DNA from: Thermoplasmata archaeon M9B2D
Lineage (GTDB): Archaea > Thermoplasmatota > E2 > DHVEG-1
DNA length: 41,499 nt
Assembly (NCBI GenBank): GCA_002900555.1
Contig: MUGD01000005.1
Span: 1 to 41,499, forward strand
Direction: 5' to 3'
Shown here: in pieces, positions 7,402-15,529 of the stretch
How the letters are laid out: every line of letters starts with the position of its first letter
How positions within the stretch are numbered: position 1 is the stretch's first letter
The notes under the pieces: model-generated
Database searches by the model: none
The model's input: the letters and a program-made list of their open reading frames with translations, nothing else
Told to the model about the DNA's origin: nothing
Position numbers and translations under genes: made by a program

Positions 7402-7427
7402 CAGCATACCACTCAAGATAGGTATGG
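7394..7427 (+). promoter_or_regulatory. Three-arm repeat that can form two alternative hairpins
   Basis: TGGTAT (7394-7399), ATACCA (7406-7411) and GGTATGG (7421-7427) are mutually complementary around the asnA stop. The middle arm can pair with the first (6 bp, 6-base loop) or, as CATACC (7405-7410) with GGTATG (7421-7426), with the last. It could be a 3'-end structure of asnA or an attenuator-like switch ahead of the DUF1858 gene. Short arms; could be chance. Confidence 0.3.
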
Positions 7428-7505
7428 TTGTATTTACAAGGAATAGTACACAATAACTCTTATATGGAGGGTCTTTATACCCTGGCAATATACATAGGTG
7501 AAATC

Positions 7506-7715
7506 ATGAGTAAAGATAAGATTTCTGAAGAGATGACGATTAAAGAAGTCATAGACACATACCCGGAAACCGCGATGGTGTTCATGAAATATAACGTCGG
7601 TTGTATCGGCTGTCTTGCCGCATCCTTCGAGAAGGTAAAGGATATCGCGACAGTTCATGGCATCGACATTAAGGCACTAGTTAAGGATTTAAATTTAGCT
7701 GTTCAGAAAAAATAA
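7506..7715 (+). CDS. DUF1858-domain small protein
   Basis: A 69-residue protein consisting of one DUF1858 domain: a start helix MTIKEVIDTYPETAMVFMKY, then the redox-like motif VGCIGC at about residues 34-39, then a second helical part with IDIKALVKDLNLAV. The domain occurs alone or fused to hybrid-cluster and ScdA/RIC-type proteins linked with Fe-S repair or nitrosative stress; function of the solo form is not established. A longer frame opens at TTG 7428, but GGTGA at 7497-7501, four bases before ATG 7506, marks the true start. It converges with larC. Confidence 0.8.
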   Translation: MSKDKISEEMTIKEVIDTYPETAMVFMKYNVGCIGCLAASFEKVKDIATVHGIDIKALVKDLNLAVQKK

Positions 7716-7749
7716 ACCAGTACGAAACGAGAGCGCCGTGCGTGCCTTC

Positions 7750-8508
7750 TTACTTTTTTTTCTTTTTCGCTTTATCATTCTTCGGTTTGACCGTGATAGG
7801 CGTTCCAAGGAATATCCGTAGAAGGCTAGGATAGGTGCTTGGTATTTTCCCGCTGCCATACCCAATCCTTATGATTTTCATCTCCGGCATCTGACCAAAA
7901 ACATTAGCAAGTGTCGTAATCACTGCTGCACCGGTCGGGGTGACTGTCTCCTGTTCCCGATCAACAGAGTACACAGGGACTCCTTTGAGAAGCTCGACAG
8001 TTGCTGGGGCAGGCAACGGAAGGAGCCCATGCTGACAGGACACAAACCCATGTCCAAGCGGAAGCGGTGAACAATAAATGGTATCGATACCAAGCCTGGA
8101 TATTCCAATAACGGAGCCAACGATATCGATAATGGAATCCACTGCGCCGACCTCATGGAAATGTACCTCTTCGATATCCACGTTATGTATCTTTGCTTCG
8201 GCTTTTCCAAGGTTGTAAAAGATCCTTTGACTTTGTGTCTTTATTTTCTCCTCCAGCATACTCTGATGTAACATGTCATTGATATCTGAGAGGTTTCGAT
8301 GATGCTGCTCTTTGGTTACCACCACCGTGACGTCAGTTGCAGTAATATGATTGCATTGGACCTTCCTTATCTGGATGTCATATCCAGTAAGCGGAAGTTT
8401 CTTCAGCTCGTTTTTTAAAAACGTATGATCAACCCCAAGATCAATTAGAGCACCCAGGATCATGTCCCCAGCAATCCCGGAGAAACAATCAAAATACGCG
8501 ACCGTCAT
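7750..8508 (-). CDS. larC: LarC N-terminal domain only (nickel insertion for the nickel-pincer nucleotide)
   Basis: A 252-residue protein matching the N-terminal (LarC1, DUF111) half of LarC: it starts YFDCFSGIAGDMILGAL, has HFHEVGAVDSIIDIVG in the middle and CSPLPLGHGFVSCQHG and TPTGAA further on. LarC inserts Ni2+ into the dithiolated nicotinate nucleotide using CTP. In full-length LarC (about 400-430 residues) a C-terminal LarC2 domain binds Mn-CTP; here the protein stops after a Lys-rich tail (KAKKKKK) encoded by a long A-rich run. In the next frame there is only a short unrelated tail before a stop, and the DUF1858 gene occupies the other strand beyond. So LarC2 is absent. Third gene of larE-larB-larC, six bases after larB. 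Confidence 0.85.
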   Translation of the reverse strand: MTVAYFDCFSGIAGDMILGALIDLGVDHTFLKNELKKLPLTGYDIQIRKVQCNHITATDVTVVVTKEQHHRNLSDINDMLHQSMLEEKIKTQSQRIFYNLGKAEAKIHNVDIEEVHFHEVGAVDSIIDIVGSVIGISRLGIDTIYCSPLPLGHGFVSCQHGLLPLPAPATVELLKGVPVYSVDREQETVTPTGAAVITTLANVFGQMPEMKIIRIGYGSGKIPSTYPSLLRIFLGTPITVKPKNDKAKKKKK

Positions 8509-8514
8509 GATTCC

Positions 8515-9240
8515 TCACCTATTGATGAGGCTAGCGAAATACCCAGCGCCAAACCCATTATCGATATTAACGACCGCGACACCTTCCGCACAGCAGTTCA
8601 ACATCGTTAGCAGCGGGGCGATACCCTGGAAGCTTGCGCCATACCCCACACTTGTTGGCACCGCAATCACGGGTTTTGATGCAAGACCACCTACGATGCT
8701 GGCAAGGGCACCCTCCATCCCTGCAATCACAATGATGACATTCGCATGAAAGATTTTATCTTTGATATCAAACAGGCGATGGACGCCAGCCACACCCACG
8801 TCATAGACCTTTTCTACCTTGTTACCCATGAGCTGTGCGGTGACGACTGCTTCTTCGGCGACTGGAATATCTGATGTTCCTGCAGTAAGGATTAGAATAG
8901 TCCCTTTCTTCTGCTTTGGTTTGAACCGCTGGATGACAATGGTTTTCGCTTCTTCATTGTAATGGGCGGAAGGATATAGTTTTTTAATCGAGGTAAAAAC
9001 AGTTTTGTTTGCTTTTGTCAACAGGATGTTTTGGTCGTCTGGCAGCTTTTTTAGAATCTGCGAAATCTGCTGGATGGTCTTCCCCTGACAGAAGATCGTT
9101 TCAGGAAACCCTTTGCGAACCTCCCGATGCGTGTCGATCTTAGCAAAGGTTAAATCCTTATAAGGCAACGATTTTATCTTATCAAGGACTTCTGATAAGC
9201 CAACCTTCCCTGCCTTGTAGTCTTGTAATAGTTTTTTCAT
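8515..9240 (-). CDS. larB: LarB, nicotinate mononucleotide adenine dinucleotide carboxylase/hydrolase
   Basis: A 241-residue LarB: a helical N-terminal part with VGLSEVLDKIKSLPY and HREVRKGFPETIFCQGK, then a PurE-like (AIR carboxylase fold) domain from about residue 113 with LILTAGTSDIPVAEEA (GTSD at 121-124), DVGVAGVHR (147-155) and PTSVGYGASF..IAPLL. LarB carboxylates the pyridinium ring of nicotinic acid adenine dinucleotide and releases AMP, the first step to the nickel-pincer nucleotide. Length equals the family's usual 240-250. Its ATG overlaps the larE stop by four bases. Confidence 0.9.
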   Translation of the reverse strand: MKKLLQDYKAGKVGLSEVLDKIKSLPYKDLTFAKIDTHREVRKGFPETIFCQGKTIQQISQILKKLPDDQNILLTKANKTVFTSIKKLYPSAHYNEEAKTIVIQRFKPKQKKGTILILTAGTSDIPVAEEAVVTAQLMGNKVEKVYDVGVAGVHRLFDIKDKIFHANVIIVIAGMEGALASIVGGLASKPVIAVPTSVGYGASFQGIAPLLTMLNCCAEGVAVVNIDNGFGAGYFASLINR

Positions 9241-10046
9241 TTGTTAAGCACCTCGTTTACACTCCCAGTCCGATATCCTTCAAGGTCAAGAGTGATGTAC
9301 GTAAAACCCAGGGTCTTAAAATGTTTTATAATCTTTGAGCTATTGGCAAGAATGACGGGTAACTCATCGCGTCCCACCTCAATGCGTGCGATATGGTCAT
9401 GGTAACGAACTCGACATTGTTTGATTCCAAGGGAAAAAAGAACCCCCTCTGCAGCCTCCACTTGTCTAAGTCGCTCTTTCGTAATCTTCACTGCGTAAGG
9501 GAACCGAGAGGCAAGACAGGCGAACGATGGTTTGTCATAGCTTTCTAGCTTCATCGATTTTGAAAGAGCTCGGATTTCTTGTTTCGTCAGACCAGCTTCT
9601 TTAAGCGGGCTTCGAATGTGAAGTTCTTGAAGCGCACGTTCCCCTGGCCGGTAATCACCCGAATCATCCGCGTTTGACCCGTCAATGACTACGTTGAGAT
9701 GATGTTCCCAAGCAACCTGCTGCATCCTCCGAAACAACTCCTTTTTACAATAGTAACAGCGATCAGGAGGGTTATCTGAAAACCCGTCAATAGCAAGCTC
9801 TTCAGACGGGATAATCAGATGAGGGATTCCTATTGATTGCGCAAACCTTTTTGCATCCTCAAACTCCCGCCTTGGGTAGGTTAAAGACACTGCTGTAACC
9901 GCGACAGCGTTCTTTCCTAAAACGTCATAGGCGACTTTACTTAAAAAAGTGCTATCGACCCCACCGGAATACGCAATCGCACAACTCCCCAGGTCCTTTA
10001 GTATCTGTTGAAGATGCTGTAATTTCTCCTTAACTAATGGTTTCAC
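9237..10046 (-). CDS. larE: LarE, ATP-dependent sulfur insertion (three-Cys type)
   Basis: A 269-residue PP-loop ATP-pyrophosphatase: SGGVDS at 27-32, then PDRCYYCKKELF with Cys97 and Cys100, and the conserved ACLASRFPY with Cys177. LarE adenylates and thiolates the carboxyls of the P2CMN intermediate. The Lactobacillus enzyme gives up the sulfur of a single Cys; LarEs that carry three clustered cysteines are reported to bind a 4Fe-4S cluster and act catalytically. This one carries the three-Cys pattern. The start is GTG, preceded by a TATA box at leaderless distance, so larE-larB-larC seems to be its own transcription unit although deoxyhypusine synthase lies only 48 bases upstream. Confidence 0.88.
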   Translation of the reverse strand: MKPLVKEKLQHLQQILKDLGSCAIAYSGGVDSTFLSKVAYDVLGKNAVAVTAVSLTYPRREFEDAKRFAQSIGIPHLIIPSEELAIDGFSDNPPDRCYYCKKELFRRMQQVAWEHHLNVVIDGSNADDSGDYRPGERALQELHIRSPLKEAGLTKQEIRALSKSMKLESYDKPSFACLASRFPYAVKITKERLRQVEAAEGVLFSLGIKQCRVRYHDHIARIEVGRDELPVILANSSKIIKHFKTLGFTYITLDLEGYRTGSVNEVLNK

Positions 10047-10070
10047 AGAGGAAACAAGAAATGAGTCGGC

Positions 10071-10078
10071 TATATAAT
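10071..10078 (-). promoter_or_regulatory. TATA box for larE-larB-larC
   Basis: ATTATATA on the reverse strand lies 25-32 nt before the GTG of larE, the leaderless distance seen at other genes here. It supports independent expression of the lar operon. Confidence 0.45.
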
Positions 10079-10094
10079 GATTATCAGAGAAGAT

Positions 10095-11156
<1,062 letters not shown>

Positions 11157-11262
11157 CTGAGTTTTTCTTTTTTTCTACAGGGAAAAACATATTTGGATTT
11201 ATGGTGAGAAACCAAGCACTTATTAATCAGAGCACCGATGTATGAGCAAGGGTGGTCAAAAG

Positions 11263-11850
11263 ATGACTGTGGATTGGCCTGTACTTCTTCTAGTAAGCAT
11301 CATACTTATTATTTTTCCCTTGATTCTCCTGCTATCGCTTTGGCGTTATCGCTCAATTAAACAGCTCATGGAACAGCAGGCGTTGAAGCGAAACGGAACA
11401 GTGACAGGGTCGTTTCTTTTACCGGTTCTAAAGCTTTCATATCATACGTTACCTGTCGTCGTGACCTCGGTGCCAGGAAGTAAATACCGCCAAGCAAAAA
11501 CCGAGGTCATTTGTACCTTGTATAAACCCGCAACAGCAGATCTGAAAATAACAAGGGAGACTGCGATGTCGCGGTTAGGTAAAACATTCATATCGCCAGA
11601 TGTTACGCTTGGCAGCGATGAATTTGATAGGGAGTTTCTGATAAAGACAAAAAACGAAGCATTCGCACGAAACATCCTTACGTTTATGCTCCAACAAAAG
11701 CTCCTTGATATGAAGCAGAAGAAACCCCGAATCACCCTTGAAGGGACATGGCTTTCAGTCAAGGTCCCCCGAGTCGTGAAAACCGAGGAGGAATACGACC
11801 AACTATTCGACCTTGCGTTCACGTTCATTGACCGACTGCAAGAGTGTTAG
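11263..11850 (+). CDS. Membrane-anchored protein of unknown function
   Basis: A 195-residue protein with one N-terminal membrane helix (PVLLLVSIILIIFPLILLLSLW, about residues 5-26) followed by a cytoplasmic or external soluble domain with a basic juxtamembrane stretch (RYRSIKQLMEQQALKRNG), beta-rich middle and a final EEEYDQLFDLAFTFIDRL helix. I do not recognise the family; the domain, which looks like a ligand-binding or scaffold fold, has no catalytic motif. Start choice: GGTGGT at 11251-11256 is seven bases before ATG 11263, and TATA-like ACTTATTAAT (11218-11227) fits a short leader; ATG at 11242 would add seven residues. It is divergent from deoxyhypusine synthase and converges with msrB. 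Confidence 0.6.
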   Translation: MTVDWPVLLLVSIILIIFPLILLLSLWRYRSIKQLMEQQALKRNGTVTGSFLLPVLKLSYHTLPVVVTSVPGSKYRQAKTEVICTLYKPATADLKITRETAMSRLGKTFISPDVTLGSDEFDREFLIKTKNEAFARNILTFMLQQKLLDMKQKKPRITLEGTWLSVKVPRVVKTEEEYDQLFDLAFTFIDRLQEC

Positions 11851-11869
11851 GTACCTGACAGCCCTCCCA

Positions 11870-12271
11870 TCAATCGTTTTTTCCAATAAACCGTAATGCG
11901 ACAGAGTTCATGCAATATCGCAGACCAGTAGGGGCGGGACCATCATCGAACACATGGCCAAGATGCCCCCCGCAGCGTGCGCAGAGGACTTCAGTGCGTT
12001 TCATTCCAAGACTCCTATCTGGTTTTAATTCTACCACATCAGCGGAGGCAGGGGTAGAAAAACTTGGCCATCCGGTCCCTGAATCAAACTTCGTATCAGA
12101 AGAAAACAGTATGTTCCCGCACCCAGCGCACACATAGGTTCCTTGCTTGGTATGATGCACATATTTTCCAGAAAACGGTGGTTCTGTTCCTTTCTTACGG
12201 AGTACTACAAACTCTTCAGATGTGAGGAGTTCCTTCCATTCGTCTTCGGATTTTTGTATCTTGTTTTTCAT
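11870..12271 (-). CDS. msrB: Peptide methionine (R)-S-oxide reductase MsrB
   Basis: A 133-residue MsrB. It has the two zinc CxxC pairs (CAGC, CARC), the SGTGWPSF core, the GGHLGHVFDDGP signature and the catalytic Cys in RYCMNSVALRF. The enzyme reduces the R form of methionine sulfoxide in proteins, using thioredoxin-like donors. The open frame extends further upstream, but conservation begins at ATG 12271 (MKNKIQKSEDEW), preceded by an AGGCAGGAT Shine-Dalgarno-like sequence and TATATAAATAT at 12310-12320 (plus-strand view). It is divergent from hypA. Confidence 0.92.
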   Translation of the reverse strand: MKNKIQKSEDEWKELLTSEEFVVLRKKGTEPPFSGKYVHHTKQGTYVCAGCGNILFSSDTKFDSGTGWPSFSTPASADVVELKPDRSLGMKRTEVLCARCGGHLGHVFDDGPAPTGLRYCMNSVALRFIGKND

Positions 12272-12388
12272 ACAATCCTGCCTTTGAAAGAAAAATGAAG
12301 CATTGCCGCTATATAAATATCCTGGCAATGCAGATTGATTCGGTCTTCGTAACATTTAAAACCACCTCCTCCTGTATCGGGTTCCTGT
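12272..12388. promoter_or_regulatory. Divergent promoter region, msrB / hypA
   Basis: For msrB (reverse), a TATATAAATAT box at 12310-12320 leaves a leader of about 15 nt with a ribosome site. For hypA (forward), ATTTAAAA at 12354-12361 is 28-35 nt before the ATG, a leaderless arrangement. Confidence 0.5.
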
Positions 12389-12802
12389 ATGCATGAATGG
12401 GCGCTTGCTGAATCCGTTGTTCTTGCTGCTGTGGAAGCTGCAAAGAAGGAAAAACTACAGACAATCACACAAATTACTGTGCAAATCGGTGAACTCCAAC
12501 AGATTGAAAAAGAGATCTTTCTTTTTGCGTTAGAAGAACTAGCGAAACTTCAAAAACCACCAATAAAAAACAACGCGTTTGTACTAAAAACAGAGAAAAG
12601 CAGTCTTTCCTGTAAGACCTGTGGGAAGAGTTGGAAATACAGCGACATGAAAAAGAAATTCAACGAAACCGAATCAGAGTCAATCCATTTCATCCCTGAG
12701 GTGGTCTTTGTCCATTCACGATGCCCTTATTGCGGAAGCCCGGATTTCGAAATCACAAAAGGCCGAGGTGTCGTGCTTTCCAGCATCAAAGGAGTACGAT
12801 GA
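12389..12802 (+). CDS. hypA: HypA nickel chaperone for [NiFe]-hydrogenase maturation
   Basis: A 137-residue HypA. It begins MHEWALAE, where His2 and the amino terminus bind nickel, and has a zinc site formed by CKTC (75, 78) and CPYC (112, 115). The insertion of more than 30 residues between the two CxxC pairs is the arrangement of archaeal (Thermococcus-type) HypA, longer than the roughly 115-residue bacterial form. HypA hands nickel to the hydrogenase large subunit with help of HypB. The stop overlaps the next gene's ATG (ATGA), so hypA and hypB are one unit. No other hyp genes are in view. Confidence 0.9.
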   Translation: MHEWALAESVVLAAVEAAKKEKLQTITQITVQIGELQQIEKEIFLFALEELAKLQKPPIKNNAFVLKTEKSSLSCKTCGKSWKYSDMKKKFNETESESIHFIPEVVFVHSRCPYCGSPDFEITKGRGVVLSSIKGVR

Positions 12803-13530
12803 CCATGGAACCACGAACCAGCGTCATCGAAAAACGCCTAAAGAACATCAAAAGAATCATCGCGGTGGCAAGCGGAAAAGGCGGTGTCGGAAAAAGCCTG
12901 GTTGCCTCAAGTCTTGCGCTTCATTTGGCACACCAAGGGCATCGGGTTGGGCTGCTGGACCTTGACTTATACGGACCGTCTTCACATATCATCCTTGGAG
13001 TAACCAACGTATCCCCGACAGAGAAACAAGGAATCATTCCACCAACAGTCCATGGAATCTCTTTTATGTCGATTGTGTATTTTACAGAGGAAAAACCATC
13101 CCCTTTTCGAGGTGTCGACATCTCAAATATCATCCTTGAGCTTCTTGCGATCACCCAGTGGGGCACTCTGGACTTCCTTATCATTGACATGCCACCAGGG
13201 ATCGGTGATGAAACCCTCGATGTGATCCGGTATATGAAAACCAGCGAGTTTCTCGTAGTGACAACCCCATCGAAAGTAGCGATGGGGGCAGTTGGTAAAC
13301 TATTGAAAATTTTAATCGAAATGAACAAACCACTGCTGGGCGTCATAGAGAATATGACGATGACGGATTCCCTGTACATCCAAGAGGAAGTCGACAAATT
13401 ACACGTACGGTATCTTGGGAACATCCGTTTCGATGAGAACCTGGAAGACGCTATCGGAAAAACAGACTGCATCATCAAGACACAGGCGATGAAAAACCTT
13501 GCAACGATTCTTCAGAAAATCAATCTTTAA
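12799..13530 (+). CDS. hypB: Mrp/MinD-type ATPase, archaeal HypB
   Basis: A 243-residue SIMIBI ATPase with a deviant Walker A GKGGVGKS at 26-33, DLDLYGPSSH, IIDMPPGIGDE (Walker B region) and TTPSKVAMGAVGKL. The only Cys in the protein is outside any CxxC, so it lacks the Fe-S carrier motif of Mrp/NBP35 proteins. Its segments GIIPPTVHGISFMSIVYF and the RGVDISNIILELLAITQW stretch fit the HypB of Thermococcus, which is a Mrp/MinD-family ATPase that boosts nickel transfer to HypA, and which also sits next to hypA. The start is the ATG overlapping the hypA stop; an in-frame extension upstream lies inside hypA. The last four bases overlap the folC stop. Confidence 0.8.
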   Translation: MTMEPRTSVIEKRLKNIKRIIAVASGKGGVGKSLVASSLALHLAHQGHRVGLLDLDLYGPSSHIILGVTNVSPTEKQGIIPPTVHGISFMSIVYFTEEKPSPFRGVDISNIILELLAITQWGTLDFLIIDMPPGIGDETLDVIRYMKTSEFLVVTTPSKVAMGAVGKLLKILIEMNKPLLGVIENMTMTDSLYIQEEVDKLHVRYLGNIRFDENLEDAIGKTDCIIKTQAMKNLATILQKINL

Positions 13531-14855
13531 GAACTCGACGTCCCAGAAAGAAGAATGGTTCGTGCTTCTCCAACAGTAAACAACGACCCGGTGACGCAGA
13601 TAAGGTCTTTTTGTGTTGCTATGCGTCTTGCATGAGTAATCGCTAAAGGGACTGACGAGGCGACAAAGACAGTTGTATGTGCATCAAAGTCAGCAATGAT
13701 CTGCTGTAACAACGACGGGTCGGTTGCTCGAGGGTTTTCCGATTTCGTCACGATAACAACATCTGCACATGGAACAATCAAAGACACCATTGATTTGATA
13801 TCCTTCTCTTGTAACACCCCCAGAACCAGGATGACCCGACGAGACGAGAAATCCTCTTGGATTGTCTCTGCAAGCATGCGCATCCCCGCAGGATTATGCG
13901 CCCCGTCAAGCAGCACCAACGGCCCCTCAGACACAATCTCCATGCGCCCGGGATGAAATGTTGCAGCGATACCATCAATGATATCATTATCAGTAATATA
14001 GACACCGTTCATCTGCAACTGTTCAACAGCAGCAATCGCAACTGCGATGTTTTCTCCCTGATGCCTGCCAAGCAGCGAGGTCTTCACGGTATAATCCTTA
14101 AAGGATCCCTGAACTACAAACCCTTGATATTTCCCCTTATAAAACATTCGTTTCCACATGGTTCGGTCGATATGTACAATTGGTGCGTTATGTTCTTTTG
14201 CCACCTGTTCAATGGTTTCTTTGGCATCTTCTCTTGCAGCAGTGACCACCGGGATATTGTCTTTGATAATTCCCGCCTTCTCACGAGCTATGGATACGAT
14301 ATCCTTGCCTAGTTTATCTGTGTGCTCCAGTGAGATGTTCGTAATAACAGATACCAGAGGGTTTACCACATTTGTCGCATCAAGCCTCCCACCAAGCCCG
14401 ACCTCAACGACCGCGTAGTCTACAGCAAGATGTTTGAAATGGAGGAACCCAAGCGCAGTCACAATCTCAAAAAACGTTGGCGTGTTGCCATGCTGTTTCA
14501 TGTCCTCAACAACTGGCTGTATCTCTGATACAAGCATCGCGAGGTCCTCTGCAGATATCTCCTGGTTACCTACGACGATACGCTCTGAAAAACGTTCAAT
14601 ATGGGGAGAAAGATACAATCCAACAGTGTACCCTGCCTTCTGAAGAATCGACCTGATGTACTTGCAGACCGAGCCTTTTCCATTGCTTCCTGCGACATGA
14701 ATCACCTGTAACCCATTCTGAGGATTCCCAAGCTTTTCAAGAAGAACCGTGATCCGTTCAAGACCAAAGACCCATCCGTACTTATCAAAACTATATAACC
14801 ATGCGTATGCATCAGGAGGGGAAAGAGGGCTAGTATCCCTCAGAGTAGAGCACAT
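13527..14855 (-). CDS. folC: Folylpolyglutamate / dihydrofolate synthase (FolC, Mur-ligase family)
   Basis: A 442-residue Mur-ligase-type enzyme. YGWVFGLERI leads into the P-loop HVAGSNGKGSVCKY (Gly56-Ser62), followed by TPTFFEIVTALGF, VEVGLGGRLDATNV, EHTDKLG..IVSIAREKAGIIK and the C-terminal DGAHNPAGM substrate segment. It adds glutamate to dihydropteroate and/or to folates. Together with purN in the same operon and thyX elsewhere in the window it points to folate-type C1 carriers in this archaeon. Its start lies inside the end of purN (26-base overlap) and its stop overlaps hypB on the other strand. Mono- versus bifunctional role cannot be told here. Confidence 0.88.
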   Translation of the reverse strand: MCSTLRDTSPLSPPDAYAWLYSFDKYGWVFGLERITVLLEKLGNPQNGLQVIHVAGSNGKGSVCKYIRSILQKAGYTVGLYLSPHIERFSERIVVGNQEISAEDLAMLVSEIQPVVEDMKQHGNTPTFFEIVTALGFLHFKHLAVDYAVVEVGLGGRLDATNVVNPLVSVITNISLEHTDKLGKDIVSIAREKAGIIKDNIPVVTAAREDAKETIEQVAKEHNAPIVHIDRTMWKRMFYKGKYQGFVVQGSFKDYTVKTSLLGRHQGENIAVAIAAVEQLQMNGVYITDNDIIDGIAATFHPGRMEIVSEGPLVLLDGAHNPAGMRMLAETIQEDFSSRRVILVLGVLQEKDIKSMVSLIVPCADVVIVTKSENPRATDPSLLQQIIADFDAHTTVFVASSVPLAITHARRIATQKDLICVTGSLFTVGEARTILLSGTSSS

Positions 14856-15510
14856 CAGGAAATACCTTGTGTTTCTTTTTCCATGAGTCGCCAGGCAGGA
14901 TAATCACTCTACGACCTTCGATATGCAACCGGTTTTGTGCAAACAGCTGCACCGTCCTGGGGAGAATCCGATGTTCGACAGCAAGAATCCGATTGGCAAG
15001 AGCATCCCGGTCATCCGCAGCATGGACCTTAACAGCGGCCTGCAGGATAATCGGACCATGGTCCATCTCAGTGTCCATGAAATGCGTGGTACACCCAGAG
15101 AGTTTCACCCCATATTCCAACGCATCACGCTGACCATTGGTTCCCTTAAACGATGGGAGGAGCGCAGGGTGTATGTTGATAAGCCGGCCATACCATTTTT
15201 TTACAAACGAAGGTGAAAGCAGTCGCATGTATCCTGCTCCAATCAAAAGTTCAACCTGATGTGTACGAAGGATCGTATCGATTTCGCTTTCATGACCAGC
15301 ACGGTCCTTTCCATCTGGATTTACGAAAAAACCAGGGATCTGATGTTTTTTTGCTCGGGAAAGTGCATACGCATCGCTCCTATCACTAATCACGACAACA
15401 ACCTTTGCGTCAATCAAGCCACTTTCCGAAGCGTCGATGATACTTTGTAAATCCGTCCCAGACCCAGAGGCAAGCACACCGACAGAAAGCTTCTTTTTGG
15501 ATTGTTTCAT
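14830..15510 (-). CDS. purN: Phosphoribosylglycinamide formyltransferase (PurN)
   Basis: A 226-residue formyltransferase. It starts KLSVGVLASGSGTDLQSII, the phosphoribosyl end, and the catalytic trio is Asn112 and His114 of INIHPALLPS and Asp150 of MDHGPII. PurN moves formyl from 10-formyl-tetrahydrofolate to GAR, the third step of purine synthesis. The frame is open 15 codons further upstream to 15555, but ATG 15510 starts the conserved region and avoids overlap with trm1. Sits between trm1 and folC in one reverse-strand run; its last 26 bases overlap the folC start. Confidence 0.9.
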   Translation of the reverse strand: MKQSKKKLSVGVLASGSGTDLQSIIDASESGLIDAKVVVVISDRSDAYALSRAKKHQIPGFFVNPDGKDRAGHESEIDTILRTHQVELLIGAGYMRLLSPSFVKKWYGRLINIHPALLPSFKGTNGQRDALEYGVKLSGCTTHFMDTEMDHGPIILQAAVKVHAADDRDALANRILAVEHRILPRTVQLFAQNRLHIEGRRVIILPGDSWKKKHKVFPDVLYSEGY

Positions 15511-15529
15511 AGGCCTGGGATATCCTTTG

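Noticed and set aside
7700..7760. Programmed frameshift at the A-rich end of larC leading to a LarC2 domain
   Set aside because: The -1 frame gives about 16 unrelated residues before a stop; nothing like LarC2 follows before or inside the DUF1858 gene.
12799..13530. Mrp/NBP35-type Fe-S carrier
   Set aside because: No CxxC motif (one Cys in all) and it overlaps hypA, as in the Thermococcus hypA-hypB pair.
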